Positions 1-10,800 of a stretch of 64,000 nucleotides of DNA are shown one piece after another. The DNA lies in the NCBI GenBank assembly GCA_951394045.1, contig OX595988.1, positions 1,116,001-1,180,000 of the forward strand, given 5' to 3'. Positions within the stretch are counted from its first letter, which is position 1, and each line of letters begins with the position of its first letter. Source of the DNA: Nitzschia sp. DOCU1. Its lineage: Eukaryota > Bacillariophyta > Bacillariophyceae > Bacillariales > Bacillariaceae. Made by a program: the position numbers and the translations under genes. The notes below the pieces were generated by a model, which made no database searches, was not told the DNA's origin, and saw only the letters and a list, made by a program, of their open reading frames with translations.

Positions 1-1444
1 GACATACCTGTATCACCAAAGACACGTCCGGGTAATCCACTCCTCGTGCCGAAACGTCACTCGAGAATAAAATGGCATTTTTGTTGGAGCGAAACGCATT
101 GCTTGCCCGCATGCGAGAGGCCTGTGACATTCGCGAATGAATCTCCAAGACTGGAATATTCAAACCAATATTGAAAAAGTGTACCAAGAACCGAACCAGC
201 TTGCTTGTTGGAAAAAAGACTAGAATCTTGTAATTCTCGTCCTCTTGCATGGCCCGCCGGAGTGTGGCCATCAATGTTGGAATGTAGTTCCTAATGGAAT
301 CCAGTACAAAATACGACTCTTGGACTCTCAGATTCGTCTCTCCCTGAGAACGACGATTGCTCAAGCAATCTACTTCGGTAAAGTCAACTTTGATGGAATC
401 CTTGACAAAGCCACGCATTTTGTTGGATACCGTTGCCGAAAATAGCAGGGTTTGTCGCTTTTCGGCTCGTGGCAAATACGACAGAATTTTGTGTGTCTCC
501 TTGGAAAATCCTTCCAACAACCGATCCGCCTCATCTAATACTACAATATGAGTGTCTTGAATCATGTCGGAAAACTTGCGTCGTCCTATTCGCGTGCCCT
601 CACAGTGCTCCAACAGTCGGCCTGGGGTTGCCACCAAAATGGTAGGGAGGCGTGTACTACCACTACCCGACAGCAAACGCACATCGCGCTGGACTTTGGT
701 ACCTCCATAAATGCACGCTACCGACAGATCATTGGGATGAAAGGTCAATAGGGCTTCTGCCTGATCAGCAATTTGAATAGCGAGTTCACGAGTCGGAACT
801 AACACAACCATACCAATCGTCAGGCCTGGTTTGAACAAGTCCAAATCTGCCTCCAACAATCGTTCGAGTGCGGGAAGTAAAAACGCTAATGTTTTACCAG
901 TACCGGTTCGTGCCCGTGCCAAAACATTTTGTCCCTGCAAAATGGGTGCATATGTTTGAGCTTGCACAGTAGTCATTTGTTGCAAGCCCAGGACATCGGT
1001 AATGGCGCGTTGTGTGGCCGGGGAAATGTCGGTGCGACCCCCAAAGGCCAACTGGGTCAAGAGCGTGGGATCTTTCATTGCCTCGACATGACGTTTTTGA
1101 GCTTGATCTCGTCGCGTTTCTTGTTGTAGACTAGTCGATGATTTCACCGGACGCCGCAACGGCCGCCTAGTAGTACCAGCAGCTGCACTACTGGACGACG
1201 CTTCTGTACTTTCACTGTAGTAGTCATCGTAGTCATTACTTGCTTGAAATATTCGAAAAGCTGCATCTGGGTAAACTTGCGGTAATAAACGACAAACGCC
1301 AAAAGCTTTGGCAGTCGATAGGAGAGTGGCCCATAGGAGAAGAAGGACAGGAAATGCCGACGGTTGCCGCCTTCTTCGATCAATCAGTGTTCGCTCCGTG
1401 GCGGATGCTTCTCGTTCGCCCATTGCCAAACATCGAAGTCCCAT
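1..1444 (-). CDS. Plastid-targeted DEAD-box RNA helicase (3' part outside window)
   Basis: ATP-dependent RNA helicase, probably acting on plastid RNA. Reading the minus strand from 1444 gives 479 codons with the DEAD-box motifs in order: ARTGTGKT (motif I), PTRELA, TPGR, VLDEAD, SAT, VFFPT (IV) and SSDVSARGVDYPDV (V). Motif VI lies beyond position 1. The ARGVDYPDV wording resembles the organellar MSS116 / plant RH25-26-31 group. The N-terminus has a hydrophobic core (about residues 29-41) ending STAKAF, an Ala|Phe junction typical of diatom plastid presequences, followed by a Ser/Thr/Arg-rich linker. The start at 1444 is the first ATG after an in-frame TGA. An ATG at 1423 would give a shorter leader. 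At positions 8/7 the coding strand reads CAG|GTATGT, a good 5' splice site, so the exon probably ends at 8. The family is certain, plastid location likely. Confidence 0.9.
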   Translation of the reverse strand, partial: MGLRCLAMGEREASATERTLIDRRRRQPSAFPVLLLLWATLLSTAKAFGVCRLLPQVYPDAAFRIFQASNDYDDYYSESTEASSSSAAAGTTRRPLRRPVKSSTSLQQETRRDQAQKRHVEAMKDPTLLTQLAFGGRTDISPATQRAITDVLGLQQMTTVQAQTYAPILQGQNVLARARTGTGKTLAFLLPALERLLEADLDLFKPGLTIGMVVLVPTRELAIQIADQAEALLTFHPNDLSVACIYGGTKVQRDVRLLSGSGSTRLPTILVATPGRLLEHCEGTRIGRRKFSDMIQDTHIVVLDEADRLLEGFSKETHKILSYLPRAEKRQTLLFSATVSNKMRGFVKDSIKVDFTEVDCLSNRRSQGETNLRVQESYFVLDSIRNYIPTLMATLRRAMQEDENYKILVFFPTSKLVRFLVHFFNIGLNIPVLEIHSRMSQASRMRASNAFRSNKNAILFSSDVSARGVDYPDVSLVIQVC

Positions 1445-2607
1445 CACTCTGACCTGTCACTGTCGACGTATGCTATCCTTCGACGTGGGTTCAAATCGAT
1501 GGGATCGTCCTTGGAAGTGGTTATAGTAATGTTGCCTTTGTAGACCTTCAGTTGAAAGAATTTCGTTCTTTTTTGTTTTGATGGCTGACAATGGCGGAAT
1601 CGGACTGGTCGTAGTCGCTCGAGGGTGAGCGGACGGACGGAGGAGGAACACGCCCGGGAAGCGGCCAGACTTGAAAACGGAATCTGGAATCCTTGGATCG
1701 TTCGATCTTTCGGAAGCGTGCCGCTCGTGCTCTCTCGTCGTCGGCACGAGAAACACCACATCCAACAACCACCACACGAAAAACACGTTCAAAGTTTGTC
1801 GACGACCATGATGTGCAGCCCTATGCTACGAGAACTACGAACGGGTCCCGGACAAGGATGAAACCGACAAGTGATTCACCCACCACCGGTCTGTGACGGT
1901 GAAGGATAAAGGTGAGGAACCAGCATCGTCTGCTATTGTGTTCCATAGAGTGCGGCAGCAAAAAAGTCAATTGATTAATTACGTTATAGATGACGAGTCG
2001 GAGAGACCCGATCTTTGCGTTATGCAAGCGATCACTCAGTGTCGATTAAGAACGAGGCATTTGTATGATGACTTCTATTACTACTACTACTTGGAATGTA
2101 AATCCGTCGAGCCTACAAAAATCTCACGCAACGTGCACTTTTACTTTTATTTGTCGCAGGCATGCCTGTCCATTTCAACTCGAAACCAGCACCAACTAGT
2201 TGAATGAAACGAAACAGAATGTCTACCTATATTCCTCTTGGATAGATTTGCATTCGCCTTGCTTTCGGGGCAGCAGGATAGAAGTCAATGATCGACCGAG
2301 TCGGACGGATCCAGCTGGTGTTCAGTCGTCTCCCGTCGGCATCAGCCGATTAGCTGCATTGGGCTCTATCTAGGATAAATTGATCGGAGGAGGCGGATAA
2401 TAATGAAATAACGCATCCCGCTACGCTCGGAACCTTGCCATCCTGCTATGTGCCGCAAAAGAGAGCAAGTGCGGCGTCTTTGTAGAATAGTAAACAACTA
2501 GCCTACGTGGCGTCTGCTCGGGTATACTAATCCCGATTTAAGTTAAAAGTCAAATTGGTACTACTATTCAGCTGGGGGAAATGGATCCGAGGAATAGTGC
2601 GTTTTCA

Positions 2608-2631
2608 GGGGGGGGGGGGGGGGGGGGGGGG
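2608..2631 (+). repeat. 24-nt poly(G) run
   Basis: An uninterrupted run of 24 guanines in non-coding sequence. It could fold as a G-quadruplex, and its length is likely variable or prone to sequencing error. Confidence 0.95.
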
Positions 2632-2776
2632 TAGCGGTTCGAAACGTTTTTGCAACCGGAGAGTTACCGCAAGGAACTCGCCGGATCATGGTTGCGGAGT
2701 GACCGATATTTACAGGGTTGGCAACCGACAGAGTACTGATGGTCTATATGCAAGGGGCGACCACCAATCTCTGTAG

Positions 2777-2869
2777 CAGACTGACGACAGGAAATTTGTA
2801 CAACAATTACAAAATGCTGTGGAAAGCTACACAAAGGCGGGCAAGGATGAGCTGCTTCTGGCCAACAAG
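2777..2869 (+). pseudogene. Exon-like fragment of an unidentified gene
   Basis: Ninety-three bases (31 codons) open in one frame. They are preceded by CTGTAG, which could be a 3' splice site, and followed by AAG|GTATGC, a good 5' splice site. The encoded stretch is hydrophilic and starts QTDDRKFVQQLQ. The frame stays open past the donor for about 40 more codons. No neighbouring exon or start could be assigned, so this may be a gene relic, a missed small gene or chance. Confidence 0.25.
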
Positions 2870-3062
2870 GTATGCATGAGGCAGGAGTTTCGAAACCTAC
2901 CATTCAAGTATATTCACGAGAGGCAATATGTGCAGATGCGTCGGTGTGTGACCTATATCGTTGGTCAGAACCACCAAGGATCTACGACAACATAAACGTT
3001 GTGAGTGGGCTATGAAGGAAAAGGACAAAGAATCAGGGACGCATACACCTACCAGTCGCAGA

Positions 3063-3190
3063 TATGTTCAAGAGTAGTGCTTGAAGCAAAGACATATGTC
3101 GTAGTATGTTCAAGAGCATTGCTTCGAGCAGAGGCATGAAGTCGGAATATGTTCAAGAGCCGAGCTTCTTCGAGCAGAGACACGGTGTAT
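3063..3190 (+). repeat. Degenerate 42-43 bp tandem repeat, three copies
   Basis: The word TATGTTCAAGAG recurs at 3063, 3105 and 3148, each time followed about 15 bases later by a GCTTGAAGCA / GCTTCGAGCA-like word. Related single copies lie at about 2898 (CATTCAAGTATATTCACGAG) and 3294 (CATTCGAGTATGTTCAAGGG). The copies are diverged and non-coding in any consistent frame. Confidence 0.7.
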
Positions 3191-3473
3191 TTATGGGTGT
3201 CCCTACGATAGCTTACCACATCGAGCACACAACGAAGAAGGTTAGCAAGGCGACGAGAGTTCGGTCGTAACAAGCACCCATCAAAGTCTTACCATTCGAG
3301 TATGTTCAAGGGATTCGATTCGACCATATATGCAACGGTGTCGGTCGTTTAGCGGTTCCTTTTTTACACGGCTTTCCCGTATTCATAATAGCAAAGAATA
3401 TTGTAGATATGTGCATGGGCGGGTGAAGTATATGTGCAAGGATTCAACTGCTGCTGGGCAGTGATCCAGGCTC

Positions 3474-4768
3474 CTAGGAATGTGGAGCGAAGAGAGAAAT
3501 GAGTTCAAATACCTCGTTTCTCGTCTTAATTTTGACATCGTCGAGCAATGTCTCGGCAATGTTGTCGAGTTGACCATCGCGGAGTTCGTCATTAGGGGGC
3601 CAGACTTGGGGGTACCACAGATGGTTTCCATGGGCCATGGCATCGTCCAAAGTTTTTCCAGCATTGTCTCCATTGGCAAGGATGCTCCATTCAAAAGCCC
3701 AGCCCTCCGGAAGACGAGCACTACCAGGGACGTAACGAATACTGTAACGGTTGAGATACTCAATATCGTTGCCCAAGTAGTACTCTTTGCCTTCGGGCGT
3801 AGTCGCCAGAGTACGATGGAAGAGAGTTCGAGTCGCAAAGATGACATCACCTTTCTTAATATCAGGGACATATTTGGTCTCTTCGATCTTCTTGCTGATA
3901 TGAGGGGCATGGTCTCGCATGTCACAAGTAGACAACAGCTTCTCCCCAGCAGCCGCCCTCTGCTTCAACTCGGCCTTGTTGAACCCGCCATGATAAGTAC
4001 GGTTCTGTCCAATAGCCAAGTAGGCGTCGTATCTCCAGTCAGCCTTATGCGATCCAGGAGCAAGAGCCATCGAGCCTTGGAAGGCAGCAGGCATGTCATG
4101 CATTGCAATCCAAACGTTGATACCTTCATGCTGGCTGATATAAGATTCGGGCCAAAAACCGACATCATCCACATGCCAATCGCAAGTGGCGTCTTGGTCC
4201 ACTGCTTTGGACATGAAGACATCGCTAGAGAAAGTAAAACGTGAGGCATGAACTTCGGTGCAACAATGAGGCACACACATTCACTGCAAGAAGAAGCTTA
4301 CCGCAAGACCCTAACTCTCTGATTCTTTGGAAGACGCATAAGCTCTGCGGCTGCACGGGGAAGAATGGAATCCAAAGCAACCTGACGAAACGCCCGAGTA
4401 ATCGTATCGTTCGCAGTCTTGCCTGCCTGGAAAATCATTCCCATCTCAATGGAGCTAAAGTACGCTTTCATCTTCTTAGACGCATGGACAAAGGCCTCCC
4501 CTGCATCTACCAAGTCGTCCACCTCATCTTCCAAGAGCCCGGAAACAACCAGAAACCCATCACGCTCAAAGGCCACCACTTGCTCCTCTGCGAAAACAGC
4601 AGCAGTCGGCTTGGAATCTGCTGAAACGCCTGCTGCAATATTGTCCACGAGGTGGGCATCATCCAACGACTTGATGTGAGGAAAACGGTCTGCCGATGAC
4701 ATGGAGACGCCACTCCAAAGGATTGTAGCAAGAAAGCATCCTTTCCAGTGAGAAGAATAGGTTTGCAT
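3474..4768 (-). CDS. Secreted phytanoyl-CoA dioxygenase-like protein
   Basis: Fe(II)/2-oxoglutarate-dependent dioxygenase of the PhyH family; the substrate is unknown. Two exons, 4302-4768 and 3474-4224, join across a 77-nt intron (donor GTAAGC, acceptor CTCTAG) to give 405 residues. The facial triad is visible: DWHVDD supplies His and Asp, and TLFHRT near residue 300 the distal His, followed by an Arg-containing strand (NRYSIRYVPG). A hydrophobic leader (first about 25 residues, ending SMSSA) suggests a signal peptide, so the protein may enter the ER or be secreted. Human PhyH is peroxisomal, so this location differs; no peroxisomal C-terminus is seen (it ends FAPHS). It diverges from the SNM1 gene across 750 bp. 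Confidence 0.85.
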
Positions 4769-5518
4769 TTGAAAAAAGTCGTGAGCAAGTAAGTCACAAC
4801 AACGATGTAAATGTATGGATCGGAATTCAAGAAATGAGAGCGACCAAAGTTTGGAAGTTGTGAATTTGGATTGATGGGCCTTTGACGCCCTCTGCTTTGC
4901 TGTGGGTAATTCGAACGCAAAATGTCCGGAGACGCGCCGTCAAAATTCACCCTTTGTGACTCCACAGACAGCTGTAATCCACCTACCATATGCCAATGGG
5001 GTTATATGGCGCACGGCGAAGGTGCAGCAGCATGACATCTGGTTTGATTTGTTTATGCCCTTCGTACTTTAGATGGCACGACAAAACCACTTTCTGACGC
5101 ACTTTGGTGCAACAAAAGTATCAACGAATCGTCGTCATTGTGCGTCAGAAAAAATCACGGTGTGGTTTGGTGCTGCACGTCCATTATTTAGAGCGCCTAC
5201 CGAGCTGGCGTGGGTACACAAAAACAGTGCGGCGATATCTCGTTCTCGATCGTTCCTACAATCGAATGAATCCGCAGCAGCAAACAGACAGACGACCGTC
5301 CGTCTGTCATTCATGAGTGCGGGGATGTATCGAGTGAGTCAATCGATTATTCGAATCCTTCGAATCATCGATGATTCGAATAAAACCGACGAAAACAATG
5401 ACGACGATGATGCAATGACATGATGACAATCGACTTGGTGCCAAAGTGGTTGCATCACATCTCCATTTATGAGTTCATATACAAGATAGGATATGTAAAC
5501 TTGTTGAACGAGGATATC
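4769..5518. promoter_or_regulatory. Divergent intergenic region, dioxygenase / SNM1
   Basis: A 750-bp head-to-head spacer with no supported gene. Its main feature is a perfect 22-bp palindrome at 5359-5380. A longer SNM1 frame would start inside it, at 5420. Confidence 0.5.
5359..5380. repeat. Perfect 22-bp palindrome upstream of SNM1
   Basis: The half-site TTCGAATCATC is followed directly by its reverse complement. A further TTCGAAT-like word lies just upstream (5350-5356). It may be a dimer binding site or a cruciform; its function is unknown. Confidence 0.9.
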
Positions 5519-7767
5519 ATGGTGCGACGGATCCAATCGTGTCACACCTGCCAAGCTCGATTTGTGGCAGTGGCCCATGCTTTGCATTGCCAGAGTTGCC
5601 GCCGTCATGACAATGACGAGGACAAGCCAGCGTGCTGGTCATCCTCCGTACAGGGTGGTGATGCGGATACTAATCACTCGGACTCTGATGATTCATCATC
5701 ACTGGGCAACAGTGAAGGAGGGGACGACGTTCATTGTACTCAGCTACTACCAGACGACGAAAACGATGAGTCCGAGGAACGTTTCAAACTACCACCCGGC
5801 CAGAGAGTCGAGTTGGAGGCGAACTGTACGACGTTTGAGACTCCAGGATCGGGACCCCACACTTCCATATCAACGACAGCACGCATGATTACTCCACTGG
5901 ACCACAAGCCACTACCTGTACCACCCTCCAATCCGTATGCTGCTACTACTTCTAGCCAAACAATGATGAAAAGCACTGGTAAACAGGCGACAAGTGCTAC
6001 TTCTACGGAGGATATCTGCTTTATGTGTGGAACACGTTTGTCAAATCTCAAACGACGAATCGATCATATCAAACGATGTTCCAAGAAACATGCCATTTCT
6101 GGTAGGGACGTCAAGGCGAATACCGAAATGGAAGCCTTTGTCGAGGCATCAGCATCAACATCCACTATTGTGGTGGACCCTACGACTGCTGGAGTTCCGA
6201 AGTCGTCCATCAATCCATACACACGAGAAAGCACGTGGCATGGGGACGCCAATCTGACATTAAGGCTAGCAGCAGCAGCATCGACGACGACGACGACGGC
6301 ATTCAGTACTCCTGCCGCCACCACAGAGACGACGACAACGACGAAACAGACTTCACTGACTAGCTTTCTGAACCATCCAGCACGGAATATTAACAATGTA
6401 CTCATGGCGGGCGCTAGAAGAATGACCAAGACGGCAGAAGTCTTGGCGGCGTCCTTTAAGCAAAAACAAAATAAAAACCATCAGGAAGACCCACGGGGTA
6501 GAAAGCGAGGCCGTGGTGGGAGCTTTCCACAAAAAAGCAATTACGCCAATCGGGAATGCCCCGTGTACAAGAAGATTCCTGGAACGGATTTCGTCTGCGA
6601 TGGGTTTCATTTCGCAAAGAGGTATGTACGAACACATAATATTGTACTGTCCATATGGTCGTCGGTAGATCGAGTGAAAAATGTCTCCCTCATTTACTTG
6701 ATGATCTGCCTTTTAGTTCCTTGACCCAAAACTACTTTTTGACTCATTTTCATTCCGATCACTATGGTGGCATCACCAGCTCTTGGAATATGGGGATCAT
6801 TTACTGCTCCTTGCCCACGGCCACATTGGTGACGGAACTGCTCGGCGTGGACAAGAAATATTTGCATCCACTTCCCATGAATACACCGACCGTCATTGCG
6901 AGCCGTGGCAAACCCATCACAGTCACATTGCTAGATGCCAACCACTGCCCTGGGGCTGTCATGTTTTTATTTCAGGTCGGGAAACGGAATATTTTGCACG
7001 TGGGAGATTTCCGGTGGAACCGCGATTACATGCTGATGCAACAACCAGGTTCGCCTTTAAAAGGATTTGCATCGGGACAAGATATTTTGGATGATTTATT
7101 CCTGGACACTACCTACTGTAATCCCAGATACTCGCTGCCATCGCAAGCGGAAACGATTGAAGTCATTCAAATTCTCTTTCAAAAGGAGCTGGACCGGTGT
7201 AAAGGGAGCAAAACCTGCAAGACGCTACATTTATTTGGAGCATATACGATTGGAAAAGAGAAGATGTATCTTTCCATGGCGGAACGATTCCATTTGAAAG
7301 TTTACGTGGACTCAAGACGATACCGTATTCTGAGTGCATTGAACTGGCCAAAGGAACGTATGGCTTTGCTCACGACGCGCAAGGAGGAAGCTTCTATTTG
7401 GGTCGTACCGTTGGGTGATTGCAACATGAAAACGCTCCCAGACTATTTAGTGCAGGCCAATAGCAAACCATTTGCCGTCCCCTACGACCGCATTGTTGGA
7501 TATCGGCCGACAGGATGGTCCATGGGCTCCAAGCCCAGTTCAAGTCTCGTGTCGAGTCGATACAATGGGAATTTGGTCATTCATAGCGTCCCTTACAGCG
7601 AGCATTCGAGCTTTCCTGAATTGGTGGACTGTCTGGCATGTCTCAAGCCGCAGCGCATTGTGCCTACCGTGAACGCATCCAAAAGCGACGAGCAGGTCAA
7701 AACAATGTTGAAAGCTCTCCGTGAAAAGCAAACAACTTTGCCTTTCGTCCCTCTAACAAAGAAATAA
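5519..7767 (+). CDS. SNM1: SNM1/DCLRE1-type DNA crosslink-repair nuclease
   Basis: 5' exonuclease of the beta-CASP metallo-beta-lactamase family, acting in interstrand crosslink repair. Exons 5519-6621 and 6717-7767 (95-nt intron, GTATGT...TTTTAG) encode 717 residues. The N-terminus carries a CxxC...CxxC cluster (CHTCQARF then CQSC). Near residue 165 is CFMCGTRLSNLKRRIDHIKRC, one residue pair per zinc site, matching the UBZ4 ubiquitin-binding finger of SNM1A (C-x2-C-x12-H-x3-C). The catalytic domain shows HFHSDH, DANHCPGA and HVGDFRW, and the C-terminal DRMBL part shows VPYSEHSSF. QTSLTSFL at 6347-6370 resembles a PCNA-binding box. I chose the ATG at 5519; an in-frame ATG at 5420 would add 33 unconvincing residues. 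The gene ends 54 nt from the convergent TRS130 gene. Confidence 0.9.
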
Positions 7768-7821
7768 CGAAAGCTCCTCGAAGAATACAAGTCTATATCA
7801 CTAAATTTGAGGAACCGCCTT

Positions 7822-10800
7822 CTAGATTGCTACTTTATTCATGGGAAAGGCCACGCCCATTGCTGTATTTCGAGAGACCGATCGGAAGGATTCGGGAGCG
7901 GTAAAATTCATTTTCAAAGGAGTGTATCCTCCCTTCAATGATGCTATCCCGAGTTGTAACTTTGGGAACGTCGTCAGAACTCCTGCTACAGCAGGAATGC
8001 CGACAACTTCACAGGAGCCCATGAAGCCAAGCGACATGAAACCCGACCGCTGCATGCTGCCATTAACCTTGCCACTGACCAACCAATCACTGCCATCGGC
8101 ATCGATGGAGAAGACAATGTCGCCCTCGGCTTGAGTTTCGACCGTGAACGTGAGCTTAACAGGTTCTCCCATTTGACCCTCATGGGAAGAAAGATCCAGA
8201 GCAGCTTTTGCCTCGGCAGTAGGCTTGTTGATGGATTGATTTTCGAGAAGTTCTAGATAGAATTCGTCCAATCCCAGTGGTAGGTCCAACGAGAATTCTT
8301 TCTTGTTGTCGTCGCAGAGTTTCACGTGGAGAACTGGTTCTTCGATCGAGGAGGACTCCGACTTCGATCCAATAATGCACTCGTACGATAAACACAGTTG
8401 ATCTTCATCGGACACAGCACTTTGGAGCAGGTCTGCATTGTGGTCAACACCAGTGTCAAGCTTTAGCGGCGGAGGAACAAGCAGCCCCAAATCCACAACC
8501 AAAAAATGGTCTGGAGTATTCGACACAAGGTTGATGCTGATCATCACCCGTTCTCCAGGGATCAACCAAAGTGCCTCAACGGACTCGACCCACAGAGCTG
8601 CCTTTTCGAGAATAGGCGCGAACGCCTCCAAGACTGTCTTCATAGTTTGCGTTGAGGAATGGTCAGCACCTTCTGCATCTGCGTGGAGGTACTTTGTGAA
8701 TGCTTTGACACTAAGGCCATGTGCCGTGTCAAAGGACGGCGTTTGGGATATCGAGGAATGGGAGAACGTGTCGATAAGAGCGCATCGAATATGAACTGTC
8801 AACACCATTTTTTCTCCAGGCTTGCAAGGAAGTAATGCGATTTCACAGTCCTTCTTCCATTGGCCGGAAGCCAGGTCTTCACCTGGTCCTATCATCGTGA
8901 TGCCCTCGGAACACGACATCTGAATGCTCCCTGTTGTAACGAGATCGGAACCAGCATCGAATGTAATCCGAACTTCTTGGTCGTGCCCAGGCACAAGGTA
9001 TGCTGGCTCCAATTTCAACGAGTGGGCCGGTTCACTGGGCAGCACATCGACGCCCAGTAGAGGAGCAGGAAGTTCCATGCTGTCATAGTAAAAGAAGCCT
9101 TGTTTCCACACCACTTCCAGCGTGGAGAGAATAAACTGACCAGCGGTGGATGGCGCCCACTCAAACTTGAACGTATTCTTCCCAGGTAACAGCTTAACGC
9201 CACCCTCCAAACCGATAGTCTTCGCCGCATCATCTTCTTCAACAGATTCCCTATTCTCAATGATGCTCGAAAAGGCGGCAAATTCCACAATGAAGAGCTT
9301 CAACGAATCGAGCTGAATTTCACGAGGAAGATGACACGTAACTGTAATGTTGATGCAGACTGTCTCTCCCACGGAACAGAATCGCTTAATTACCTGTTTG
9401 CGATCTACGCCCGTCCCCATGGTCGACTCGTCAGAAGCCGTCTCTAGTACCTCCATGCTCGTTTCGAGAAAGGCAATAGTGCCGTACTTTGACTCGCCAA
9501 TGCTTGGATTTTCAATCACTTTTTCAATATCACTTTGAAGAGCCTGAAGTGCTTTGATCGGCGCCACAAATGCTATGCGAGGACTGAAACACGTGGCCAA
9601 CGTTTTCAAGTAGTCAGTGGGCATCGCGGTCGTTCGTTGACAAAACGCGAGGCGGAAAAGACGCCAAAAATGGCAACGATCCCACTGGTCCGTTCGGTAC
9701 ACTTTCACGGTGTTCTTGAAGACAGCAGCAGCCGCCTTGAGATCACCTTTTCGAACGAGATGTTCTCCCAGCTCGCCTTGGAGCCTAAACGCCAGACGTC
9801 GTCGATGACCATAGCGACTCAAATTAATAATTGCACCGGCAATGTCCAAATATGTTTGCTCGAACGCCTCAACAGACGAAAACGCATCTTGCAATAAGAA
9901 CTGTCGATCTGTCGTCTTGGATTCACGGACAAACTTTGGGATATTGGCTTTGCTGTCGCGACCCGGATTATTCGGTGCGGTCCAGGGCTCCCAAGCTTGA
10001 AACATGTCGTCAGGAAGTGATTTTTCATACTTTCTGAGAGGGTTTCCTCCTGTAAATTCGGCATCGCCTAGCTCCTTCAAAAGCAGCCGCGCAGTTTCAA
10101 GAATTTCTCCTAGTCGAGAGGCAACATGCTGATCCGATTGCGATCCGTTGCCCGATTCATTTGTCAAATCGGATCCTGGCGTATCCACGGACAGAGTGTC
10201 CCCAAACGATGATTCTCTCGATGGACCGTCCGGAACCAAGTAGACTTCGCAACTCGACTTGACATCCCAGGTGAACTGTACCACCCACTTGGCAGCATCG
10301 GTTTCCCTTTGTTTTCGGACTTGCTCGGAACACTCCAATAGGCCTCGCTGCATAACTGAGTACATGTGCTTGCTAAAAGCTTCGCATCTCGAAATGACTT
10401 CGACTGGTTGCTCCATTTTGAACAAAAGCCGAATCTCTCTAGCAAATAGATATCGACGCATAATCTCCAAAATTGGCGTCAAATCAAATTCTGTTCGAAG
10501 GCGTTTTCGAAATCCAATAAAGTCAGCCGCATCGGCCAATTCCACCAACGGAACACCCAAATCATCCTTCAAAGCCTTGGACTTGCGACGAAGTTTCAGA
10601 GCTTTCTTATGTTCCTCAAATGTCAAGTCTGGTAGAAATGCTGAAAATTCATCGTACTGGAGCAAAGCTTCCGAAGGTAACTGCATTTGTTCGTAGGTAA
10701 ATGCCAAACTTTCCTTAACCAAGAAAAAGTACCCAAGGTTGAAAGCCGCTGAAGGCGCTGGTTTGGCATTGCTACTACTCGAAAGGGATACTCCAAAGAT

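Larger units (their letters stand above)
1445..3473. other. Gene-poor stretch with a G run, degenerate repeats and an exon-like fragment
   Basis: I could not support a complete gene in these 2 kb. The left part holds the 5' leader of the helicase. The rest contains a 24-G homopolymer (2608-2631), an exon-like open stretch (2777-2869) and related repeats near 2898-3320. Several open frames of 60-110 codons occur on both strands, but none shows a recognisable domain or a convincing start. Confidence 0.6.

Noticed and set aside
1893..2207. Plus-strand open frame of 104 codons
   Set aside because: Includes a run of five tyrosines from a TAC repeat, no domain, and no convincing start or splice partners.
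3480..4244. Plus-strand open frame of 254 codons
   Set aside because: Shadow of the dioxygenase exon on the other strand.
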